Notes under the pieces: model-generated | What the model saw: only the letters and a program-made list of their open reading frames with translations | Databases searched by the model: none | What the model was told of the DNA's origin: nothing | In this document: positions 49,953 to 60,268 of the stretch, piece after piece | How the letters are laid out: every line of letters starts with the position of its first letter | Numbering within the stretch: the stretch's first letter is position 1 | Position numbers and translations under genes: made by a program | Assembly (NCBI RefSeq): GCF_010183535.1 | Contig: NC_071333.1 | Coordinates: 9,732,587-9,796,586, forward strand | Direction of reading: 5' to 3' | DNA: 64,000 bases | From: Caenorhabditis remanei | Taxonomy: Eukaryota > Nematoda > Chromadorea > Rhabditida > Rhabditidae

Positions 49953-51242
49953 TCACACATGTGCCTGGAGTGACTCCAGTATTTCACTTGCCATCCCGTC
50001 TCGAAGTCTCCGAATAATCGAGTCGAGCGTTGAAACCTCAGGAGTTTTCTCTTCACATTCAATCAAGCTCGTATCATTAAGATTATGAGAACTTTTTACC
50101 TTTTCTTCATTCTTCGTGACGTTTTCTTGGTGTCGGAATGAAAACGGAAGCCAACAGTCACAAAAGATCAAGAAATTGAAACAAAAACTAAAATTAGTCG
50201 TGTCCAGATGTAACCTACAATTCGTTGCCATTGAAGTAAGCCGAGTTAATCCTTACTTTGCTGATTTTTGACAAATCCCAGAAAAGTGCATGTCTGAAGA
50301 GGAAATGGAGTCGCAACGTTTCGGCAAGAAGAAATTATAGATTTGCTCTGGGTTATTCCGTTCGGAACTCTCCACTTGGAAATGTGAAATTCAATGTTAA
50401 GGAATCCAAAGTTTTATCAGTTATATTTTGAGATTCTTAAACTTCAGCGTTATGTTTTTCCATCCCAAACTGATTAAACCCATATTTTGAAATAGCTTTA
50501 CCATCTATCACCCACATCTATCCTTATCAAAAAACTGTGTCAACGAAATTCGGTGATTTCCGACCTTCTACTGATAACACTTCTTTATAACTGAGTGTAC
50601 TTTTGATGCCATTAGAAGTGCAAGAACATTTCGATTTTTGACTAAGTTTCTTATTCAAATACCCAAATCATTTTGAGTCAGGTGCACTTTTGTCTTGAGT
50701 CCGCCGCGGCGGAAATTCTCGCAATTATCTTGCGAGTCTGGAAATAAGATTTTATTCTGCAATATGCTGGAATCAGATGACCGGAAACGTGCGGAGGATA
50801 ATAACATTCCTATCCGAACCAGAAAAAGTTCCCCTCGGGAGATTTTAGAAAAAAGTAGATTGCGAAATCAACACGAGAATACTTAAACTTGAGAATAATT
50901 TATATCTCTGAGACTTTATTTTTGTCTTATTGCAAGTAACATTTATATTGTCTCCCCTTTTTCTCTCAGCCCCAAAATAATTCATTCGCGTCCACTAGAA
51001 TCAAGTGCAGCTAATTTTGTAAGCTCTGTCATGTTTCAAATTTTATTCAGTCTGGCCGGAGTGAAAAAATTCACTATAGCGACTCGATCGTAGAAAAATG
51101 AAGTGACGTGTTGCTTAGTTTCGGATGGAGAATGGGATGTGGCGGGCTGCCTCGACAAGCCGTTTTTCCACATTTGGAGCTCACCAACTTCACTTCGATT
51201 TGTTGAGCCAGGCAGAGTGAATGTTGGCATTTGGGTTTTCAT
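49953..51242 (-). CDS. Putative four-exon gene, 143 residues, unknown
   Basis: Assembled from small frames on the minus strand: 51185-51242 (MKTQMPTFTLPGSTNRSEV), 50663-50737 (DSQDNCENFRRGGLKTKV...), 50257-50293 (MHFSGICQKSA) and 49953-50214. Phases match at every junction (1, 1, 2). Three junctions have good signals: GTGAGC with TTTCCAG, CTCTTCAG, and GTAAGG with a 42-bp intron. The last exon has a Cys/Phe-rich hydrophobic run (FSFCFNFLIFCDCWLPFSF), then a polar acidic tail containing STLDSIIRRLRDGMASEIL, which may be helical. AATAAA on the minus strand lies about 270 bp beyond the stop. No family is recognised. It sits between syg-1 and the pseudokinase gene, both on the other strand. Confidence 0.45.
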
Positions 51243-52321
51243 TATTCTAGACTAGGAGATTTTACATTCTTCGATGAAATGTACTTCAGACTTTGATATT
51301 CTAGGATTTCAGTCTTTGCCTCTTCTTCGTCACATTTCATATTTTTCTATTTTCAGCCTGTTTCAATTTTCTTTTTGATTTCATCGATAGTTCCTCTCCC
51401 ATTTTCTTGTGTTCTCTTCTCTAAAATGTCGATTATCTCACGTGGGCTTTTTACTATGCTCCACACACAGTGTGGGCGGAGATTGATGGAAAAATGATGA
51501 TCGGAAGAAACGAGCCAGCATGCGGTCACGCCCTATATTTCTCATTCTTCATTTTATGTGTCCTAGTGAGGTTACCGTAGTCTATGCTTTCTCGTAATTG
51601 TTTTAGAATAGGAGTGTGCGCACCGCTAGAATCCAAGCAACTTCTAGTGTTCTCCTTTGGTGATCTCTTTCTTCCATTTTCTTACATGAGTAGCTTCCGA
51701 ATTGCATCATCAGCTACAGTAAGATGGTTTGTTGCTTAATCTTGCTTCTTAATCTTTTCCTCAAACTCTTCTACTCCCAATATACGAGAAAATGCATTGA
51801 TCCTAATTAGATTAACTAGAAGATTAGTAATTTGGTGTTACACATAGGATGTTCCGATTACGTGTCAAAGTCAAAAAGCTGAAAATCTAGCCCAAAATAA
51901 AATCATGTTTTGTGTGGAGATTTTTCTTATTCAGCAGTTCAAAACCACATGGGAAGCTAAGCATTTCAGATAATCTTGCTCTTTTCCCTACGGTAAGAAT
52001 TTTTTTCTATTGCATGTATAATCTCTTTCTTTACGAAAAAGAACAAGTCTCCCTAATGGGATTCTGTAATGAGCAGGCAGTCATCAAAACCTTTCTTATG
52101 CTCGCAGAGCCAAATATATTCCATTCCTTTGCCATAAACTGTGAACACCAAATCCTATCCATTTCTTTGTCGACCAATCTCATTTCTTTCTTTACTTCTC
52201 TTTTTACCTCATTCTCTCTTTTTCTTTTTCATTTTGGTCTTGCTTCCTTTTCAGTCTCTGCTTTTTTACTTCTCAAATAACAGAGATTCTTGGCCTAAAT
52301 GTTCTACCTAACCCTAACAAT
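51243..52321. promoter_or_regulatory. Intergenic upstream of the pseudokinase gene
   Basis: Mostly AT-rich. A CAAATAACAG acceptor ends at about 52283, 38 bases before the chosen ATG, and could be the trans-splice or 5' UTR splice site. No other exon is supported. Confidence 0.4.
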
Positions 52322-54889
52322 ATGATAACTCAGATGAAGATGGAATGCAAATTCCTATCGAATCCGGAATTGGATAAACCAATGGGTGTTCTCAATCGTT
52401 GCATGTCAAACGAGCTCAACGAGGAGCCGAAGCAAATTGTCAAAAAACCTGCAGAGCTCAAGGTGACGTGTTTGTTTGGAGTGATGAATGGCACCGGTGT
52501 CAGTGATCGCATTGCATCCGGACGTTTTGGAACAATGTACATTGGTACCATCATGGATACTACGTTGCAGGTTAGTTATGATACAGTTAAGGTTTAAGAA
52601 CGATGTGATTCTGGTTTGAATTGCGCCTTTTTTAGAGTACATTCCAAGTATCTATATAAGTACAACAGCTGTCACATTTGCAAGTTGTGACGTTTCACTT
52701 TCAGCTGCATTATTTTCTGATTAGATTCCCAGTTCACACCATATAATTAAGTTTGAAGGTTGCAATCAAAGAGTATCACCCGACATTTAACGACCTGATG
52801 CTCACTGCTAAAAATGAAGGCTCTGATCTTCAAAAACTCATAAACATCAAGCATCCATGTCTTTTGCAGTCTTACACGGTAATGATAACTTTTGTTTCTC
52901 GGTTCGAATCAAATATTCATAGGTTGACAAATTCCGCGACATTGTCTACAGAGTCATGGAGTTGTGTCCAACAACGGTGCATGGTAAGTGGAAAATTCAC
53001 GTTTGTTAAAATAACTGAAAATTTTGAAAACCTCGAAGTTTCATATCAAAATTAGCTCAGTATTTAAGAATTAAAATGGAGACATTTTAGCGGATCTCTT
53101 GACCGCTGGAAAGTACAATGAGGACCGTATCAAGGTTGTGTTGGTTCAAGTGACCAGAGCTCTTGAGTACTTGCATGCTCAGGGAATTTATCATGGAACT
53201 CTCCACGTAAGAATAACTTCTGACATTTCTTCTTGAACGCCCACAATTACAGACCAAGAACATCTTCATCAAAGATAATATGGTAAAGGTCTCTGACATT
53301 GAGAGCAACCGTCTCCTCAAGTGGGTACCATATGCAAGAACTCCATTGTTCATCTTACCATTCATCGCCCCAGAATTGCATGGCAAACTCAACAAACTTA
53401 CTCCAGAATGTGATTTATGGGTTCGTTTGATATACTTGTGACGTTTATGGGAAATCTGACAAAGTTATTTTTAGAGCTTGGGAATTTGCCTCTTCGTCAT
53501 GGCAACCGGGTTTTCTCCGTTCAGAGCGGACACACGCGGTGTTTTGGTGAAGAATATCCAAAACGGAGTCATTCGTGCACCGGTTTTGTCTTCTCTCAAA
53601 ATTCGGGACCTTTTCAAAGGAATGATTCGCGTCAACGCATCTGAGCGTACTTCGTTGAATGAGCTCATCAAAGACAAGTGGATTTCTTCAGATAACGTTT
53701 GGGACTCTTTGGTAAGCATAACTAGTACCTGGTAAAATAAATCTGAATATTTAGATTCCATTCCACAAAGATCTCATGGAAGAGCTGAAGAAACCAACAA
53801 TCCATCGTCCACTAGCCAAAGGCATCTCAAAAGTTTCTCTCCAATCCAATGATGAGGGATACAACAGTGTTGTCACCGATCAACCAGGTAAACCAGGAAA
53901 GGACGGTGGAGAGCCAGATGAGTCACCTGCAGTCGCTGAGGAAGAAATTCCAAAAAGATATTACAAGAACTTTGCAGTGGTATGTGACGTCACTGCCAAT
54001 AAAAAAGAAAATAAAAAATTATTCAGTTTGCGATGGAGAATAATCGCGAGGAATGGGACCCAAACCTTCTCCGCCTTGAGAGATGCAAGCTGGTAATTAT
54101 TCAACAGATTTTTTTTAGTAATAAGGATGAAGTTATTTTAGAGCAACGGAAGCAACTGCTTGAAAATTGTGATCCCAGCTATTGACGATCCGACTCCATC
54201 GCTCATGAGCCGCATACAAGAGCAAATCCGTCAAAGATTTAGACGTCTGAGACCAAGCCAAGAGAACAATGTTTCCGATGCGGACTATGGAGACTACGCA
54301 CTTATGGTAACATAGTAAAATAAGAGAACAGTTTAAATTTTAAAAACTAGTTTTTAGAGCTTCCGTCGAAACCGAACCACTATGGAATCTATGAAAAATG
54401 CCCCGAAATTTGCCAATGCTCGTCAAGCTCAATTCTACTACTGCAAGCAAGAGGCCGATCGTGTTTGGGCTAGTCTTGACGTAAGGAGTTGAACAAAATA
54501 GTACAAATTAAAATGAATGGTTTTAGATGTCCGTCTGCATGCGTTGCCGCAGACTTGGAACCGATTCCATTGAGCATGAGGAGGAGAGATGCCTTTACAA
54601 GATGTTCGCTGATGCTGTCGATACCAACGAAGTTATTTTCTGTAAGTATGATTATCCATAAATCCTAACTGTCTAAATTATCCTCTTCTCTATAACAACT
54701 CATATTCAAAAATATTTTCCAGGTGGACGTGAAGACCAATACAACGTTCGTTACTTCACCCTTGTCTACCGCAACGATGGTGGACGTCTTGGATCGCTTG
54801 CTCGTTTCCGCAGAGGATCAATGAAAGTTCTTTCATCTGGATACCAACGATTTCTCAACAAGATCCGTCGTCAACCAGCCGAAAATTAA
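52322..54889 (+). CDS. Kinase-fold protein lacking catalytic residues (pseudokinase)
   Basis: Twelve exons (52322-52570, 52759-52878, 52923-52983, 53091-53206, 53253-53420, 53475-53711, 53755-53979, 54027-54092, 54142-54306, 54358-54480, 54527-54641, 54723-54889) give 603 residues. Residues about 60-315 follow a protein kinase fold: a glycine loop SGRFGTMY (67-73), VAIKEY with the ATP lysine at 87, an intact APE (221-223) and DLWSLGICLFVMATG. The catalytic loop reads HGTLHTKN (178-185) where active kinases have HRDLKxxN, so the catalytic Asp and Lys are gone. The DFG segment reads DIE (197-199). Phosphotransfer is unlikely. The C-terminal 280 residues are rich in Arg, Cys and acidic patches and match no domain I know. 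Start codons at 52334 and 52340 are possible alternatives. AATAAA lies at 55348. Confidence 0.82.
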
Positions 54890-55620
54890 GCCTGATAAAA
54901 TAATCTGATTTAAGATCACCCAATCAAATTTCAATCTAGAAATTGTGAAATTCTATTTCTTTCTCTCCGGATCCGATTCTGTATCAGCTCTCAGAATTGT
55001 AATTATATGTAATTGACTTCATGTATTTTTAATATGTAATATTCTCACTCTTTCTCTTGCTTCCAAAAAAGGAACGACAAACTCAACCATAACTTCTTTA
55101 AAAAAATCTTCACGCATATATTTTTCTTAGTTGCTTGCTACCAGTCTGCCCTATGTTCATAATATTTTTGAGGGTATCTCCTCCCCATTGTATTACATAT
55201 TTACTCACCCTGATGTTAGCTTTTCCCCACAAAAACACATTCCATCCAGTAATTAGTCGCGGTAATTTTTTTCTCTTTTTTGTCATCGTAATTTAACATG
55301 TTCTCCCATATCTAATCTATTCTCTTCTTCTCTGTGGTTTTTGTGGAAATAAAAATTTAGAACTAGACTTCATAATGAATATTGAACACGCAATACCCGA
55401 TTGTCGAGAATTTAATATAAAACATAGTAGCGATTGTGATGACGTTTTGAAAACGTCATGAAAGTGGAAATGACCAAATGAAGAAAAAGTGATGGGACAA
55501 ATTCAGGGAGTTTGTAAAACACAAGAACGACATAGCACCTATTAACGGTTTTGACAAGCAGATTCACAAAAAGATTAAAGCATATTTTCAATTTAAAAAG
55601 AGTTATTTTCTGATAAGGTA
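54890..55620. other. Convergent 3' flanks of pseudokinase and Rab genes
   Basis: No coding frame. AATAAA at 55348-55353 is the likely poly(A) signal for the plus-strand gene. The sequence GATGACGTTTTGAAAACGTCATG near 55437-55459 contains an inverted repeat whose arms are ATGACGTTTT and AAAACGTCAT; it could fold in either transcript. Confidence 0.45.
55438..55459. repeat. Short inverted repeat between convergent genes
   Basis: Arms TGACGTTTT and AAAACGTCA, separated by almost no spacer (TGACGTTTTGAAAACGTCA). It is a near-perfect palindrome of about 20 bp containing TGACGT, a CREB/ATF-type half site, at both ends. It may be a 3' end hairpin or a bZIP binding site; neither is shown. Confidence 0.7.
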
Positions 55621-58600
55621 TCAAACGAACGCGGGCTCCGGCGCACTTGCACAACATGATGTGAACTTCCCCTTGTCGCTTTTGATGACTCCATCAACAT
55701 GGAAGGCAGAAGAGAATTCCTAGAAAAACGTTTTATTATTGGGAGAGATATTAGCATATAAATTGGAGACCGGATATTGTCTCATCCAACAAACCTCATT
55801 GTCATCCGACTCGTCCGAGTTCATACTGCTAGCTGTTAGTCGTTCTCGCATTGCAGCTGTCAGGGTGTGGAAAGCTTCTTCGCAGTTGATTCCTGAAATT
55901 TCACAAACATTGATGAATTGGTTTCCAGAAATGGTGAATAAACAAAATTTCACGAATAATGTGATTATTCTGTTCATAGTATACCGAACATTTATTAATA
56001 TTCGTTCACATTCTCTGGTCGGAATAGAAACTTTTTCATTCAAAATTACGACATTGAGAAAATAATTTTAAACGACGTTCAAAAGTCCCTCTTTGGGTCG
56101 CAATCGCAACCAATTCTTTTAAAATAATAGAGTCTTACCAGTTTTCGCAGATACTTCGTAGAGGGATACACCAAGTCGCGAAGCCAGTTTTTCAGCGCGA
56201 TCGAAGTCAACCTGAAATCCGTCACTATGTTTTTTTCATTACAATCATTACGTTTCCTGCTGCAGGCCGCATCCATTAGTGGATGTAATGCATAAATCCG
56301 ATAATTACAATGCATAATAGTTGCGATTAAGTTTGTTTTCACAGCCCCTCCTTATTCATTCTTGCCGTTTTCTTCTCGGCGATGCTGTAGTGTTAGAATG
56401 TAACTCAATCAAATTGTTTGGACACATCTATCCTCCAACACATTTCGTCAGTCAATATATAAAATGTGTGTAACATTGCTTTTGCACATTCCGATTTGTC
56501 GTAACAACTTATGAACAATTTTCATTGTAATATTCACATTCAAGAGTGCTTGGGAATCTGTTTGCTGTTCCAATCCCACCCTATCCAGAATTGAGAATAA
56601 AACTAAAGAAACGAAAAGTGCACAAAGCTCTCTGGGAGGCTTGAAAAACAAAAAGAGCTCGCCGCTTTCGGCTCCCTATTGTGGTGTCGGACACTGGAAA
56701 AAGATGGATGGCGGTCGGGCCAGAAATGAACAAGCCTCCTAATTGGTTGCACGAAACAAAAAAAGCCGGCAGATTCAGTAAGCACAACTGCTTTCCGTCG
56801 TATTCTCGAAGCGTGCGAGTAGCGGCGCAGAGTCATAAAATTGATAGATTAGGTTCGACAGATTGGCGGTTCTATTTGCGTAGGAAGCATAGAAAACCAA
56901 AAAAAAAGCAACAAGATTTGGTTTTCAGATTGTCTTTTAAATCTTCATATATCAGACAAAAAAGTAACATTGTTTTTATTTGAGCTTTCACAAGCGTTTA
57001 TTATTGTTATTTTCCTATGTTTGTAATACCTTTGGGACCTTTTCAAGCCACTTTCAAAGAGTGGACTGAACAACCAAAAACTGTATTACTGTACAATGCT
57101 AGACCATGTTTACTCTGATACAACATCACTACTATGCGTACATTTATGTATATGTACATAGATGGTTTGTTGAAGGAGGTAGAAGAAAGATGATGGTAGT
57201 AAAAGAAAGTCCCTGAGAGGTCGTCCTCTGTTTAATTCGGGCTAATAGGATAGCTGAAGAAGTGGGGAAAAGGAATGGTACTTGTTGCACCTGCGCATCG
57301 CATACTAATGTCTTCCTACCCACTCCAAAAAAGGCAACACGTGTCTTATGGTTCCCTCCAGACGTTCAATTCACCCCTCAAGCCCACAGATGGCCAATGT
57401 GAATTTATGACCGTCAATCTATTGTGAAGGTTGGGAACAAATAGTTGACAGCTAGTAATAATCTGCTCACCTTCCGTTCTTGATCCAAATCTGCTTTGTT
57501 CCCTACTAACATCAGAACGGCATTTGCTGGAGCGTGCTGTTTGATCTCTTTCAGCCAGTATTTTTCCAAATTTTCGAATGATTTCTCATTTGTCATATCG
57601 TAGACACACATGACACCATGAGCAGAGTGATAATATGAGTTGTATATCGTCCTGTATCTTTCCATTCCAGCGGTGTCCCATAGTTCTAATCGTATCTGCA
57701 ATCAGTAGCCATAATGCAATTGTTGACCAGAAAGATTGATATCAGTTAAGGTAGGCTCTTGTCTAATGAATCATCACGCAACTAATAATAAACTTGTTTG
57801 TGTGGGTGTATCGGTGTTCATGAAATTTTTTGTGATAAGGAATATGCCCATCAAAAAATGTGTTTCACACTCAAAATTTGAATCGATCTTTGCCAAGCAA
57901 AGGAAATAACGATACACGGGAGTAATACAGGAGCGGAAATCCTGGGTAAACATGAAAAGTAAAGTAAATATTGAGAAAGGACAAAGGTTCTGAAAAAAGA
58001 CCTTCGTGCCTCTCTTACCTTATCCCTTCCCAACTTGATTGTCTTCAATTTGAAATCAACTCCTAATGTACTGATGTGATCCATTCGAAAGTTGTTTTCG
58101 GCAAACCTTAACAAGATGCATGATTTTCCGCAATTGTGATCTCCAACCACAACGATCTGAAATGAAATTGATTGATACTTTTGTATAGGTGGTATCCGAT
58201 TAGCTGGTATGACGAGTCTGACAGTTGTATGCGTTCGTTCATTTCACCAATTCTAATTATATACGCGCATTTGGTATATGCTGGGTTTAGTAGTTTTTTG
58301 TAATGCTATGCAACGGTTTGAATGTGAACATTCATGAATAAATCATAATTTATGGTATCCAATCAACTTTTTTTTTTGAGAACTTCAGTTTTTTTGCTAA
58401 TATCAAGGGCTAGTAGTGTTTACAAAAAGGTAGAACTACCCAAAATATGAGAAATGGTCATTCAGGCTTATTCCCCTAGGGACAACTTGGTTCCCTTCTC
58501 CAACATAATTTGTTCATATTTCTACTCCGCCGCGTCCATAAATTACCCGCATTGTTTACGTGCTAAATCAGTTATGCGTGTTGTAAAGGACCCCCCGAAC

Positions 58601-58789
58601 AACCGATACAACTATTCTACCACAATCATCATTTTGTATGAATGAATGTACGTACAAAACAAACTATGAGGCGTGAAATCGTAAATTTCGGAGAGTAAGG
58701 AAATCTTAAACTGTATAGAATATCTAGGATGTGGAGATTCTAGTGTGAGATCTAGAAATACTTACCTTGAAGAGATGATTGTAACTCAT
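55621..58789 (-). CDS. Divergent Rab-family GTPase
   Basis: Six exons (58766-58789, 58019-58156, 57471-57695, 56139-56211, 55795-55892, 55621-55719) give 218 residues. The G motifs are GDHNCGKS (13-20, P-loop), STLGVDFKLK (switch I), WDTAGMERY (60-68), GNKADL (119-124) and EVSAKTG (148-154). The overall look is Rab8/35/37-like. Two features depart from the family. The switch II glutamine is Met65, which should impair GTP hydrolysis. The only cysteine pair, CC at 208-209, is followed by nine more residues (ASAPEPAFV), so no standard geranylgeranylation motif ends the protein. Intron 3 is 1,259 bp. It is next to hid-1 in the same orientation, and this layout resembles the C. elegans K02E10.1/hid-1 neighbourhood as I remember it. 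Confidence 0.88.
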
Positions 58790-60268
58790 GGAAGATTCTG
58801 CAGAAGGTTATGAATATTAACAGACACGGAAAAGCGAGGGAAATAGTATAAGAAGAGGAGGAGTTGACACTAGTGGTCCCCCCGATTGAGATAGATAGAT
58901 GAAGATGTCAAAAAAAGCTGACACGTCTCGAAAAGGTTATGAACGGCACAGGGCGGTTGGTGCGCCTCCTCCTTCTTTCTTCTTTCTTCTTCGTTTTCTC
59001 TGTCTTCCCGTTGCGCGCGCTATGTATGTGCCAAATAGTCGCGGGGGTAGGGTGAAGGGGCGGGGTCAGTTTGCCAATTGTCTGCGCACTCCGTACGTTT
59101 TGTATGATATACGAGGTTCTCGTCACTCGCATGAACCGTCTCTTTGTCATCCTCCCACTCCCGGGTCGTTCTCTTTTCTTCCTTCCCTCCGCTTTCCCAC
59201 TCTCTCCCGTTAGTCTTTTTGGTTTTCCTCACTATACTCGTCTGGGGCACAATTTATCAATCATACACTTGATATCTCCCACAAGTTCGAGTAAGTAATT
59301 GACCGTTGTCATCAAGTACTGATGATAGTGCGAGAGAAATGAGAAAGAGACGATCTAAGAAAGCGATGAGATGAAAACAAGAGACCGTTTTTTACTTGAT
59401 TGGTGACCCTGACAGATTGGAATTGGAAATCAAAATTGATACGTTTCAACGAACAAAAGAATGCTAAAACAAGAGAACTTGAACCATCGGGTGATTAAAA
59501 AAACTGAAATTTCTTTGAAATCTGAGAAGAATCAGTGAAAAGTGAGAGGTTGAACTTTGAGATTTTAGAAAGGTACAAATATTTCAATCACTGTGATTTT
59601 AGATAAATCATTTTTCAATTTTAATTAGATGTAATAAACTAATGTTAAATCCAAAGTTTGAATGAATATGAATCACAAAAACTAAAACAAAAAACATGCG
59701 ACCGTTCGAAGGAAACAAATTTCTGACTTTTCAGACGATACTATTCAAAACCGCGACTAAAACTGAATTTAGACTCACAGCTAGTTTCAATGCGTCATTT
59801 CCCTCGCGTTGTTCAACTTTTTTGTAAGCAAGCAAATCAAATTTTCACTTGTGAACAATAGGGCAACGTACTTTTTTTGCTGGATTTCTCTTCCTTCCTA
59901 CAAAGTATGTTACACAAGATAAACTATATAGGTTTCTTTTTTTGGTTGAACTCGAAAATGGATAAAAATAGAAATTTATTACTGTTGTCTATGAGAAACA
60001 ATAATTTGGAGATACAACATTTTGTATATGTCGGTGAGAAATACATACGTCAAAAGAGAAGAATTGGGAGAAGAAGAGAATCAATTTACATGAACACAGA
60101 TGTACGAAGCTGGAACGCTTGTTTGATGGGTGGGGGAAGAAACTAGAGATGAGAAAAAAAGGAGAAAGAGGGTCACTTCGCATGCACAACATTTGAAGTA
60201 AAAGAAGATATGCGAATGCAGGATATTGCACATGCGATATTCACAAAATGACATATGTTCTAGATTTT
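58790..60268. other. Intergenic between hid-1 and the Rab gene
   Basis: This is the promoter side of the Rab gene and the 3' flank of hid-1, both on the minus strand. There is a GC-richer block at about 58920-59200; open frames on both strands there are short and mutually overlapping. I see no tRNA, hairpin or exon that joins to a neighbour. Confidence 0.4.

Noticed and set aside
52307..52318. CTAACCCTAAC telomere-like string (also near 45752)
   Set aside because: Only one to two units and not the nematode TTAGGC repeat; most likely chance.
52905..52920. GGTTCGAATC tRNA B-box-like sequence
   Set aside because: No acceptor, anticodon or D-arm can be drawn around it, and it lies in a short intron of the pseudokinase gene.
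56681..56983. 100-codon plus-strand frame inside the large Rab intron
   Set aside because: Overlaps equally open minus-strand frames; no splice links or recognisable domain.
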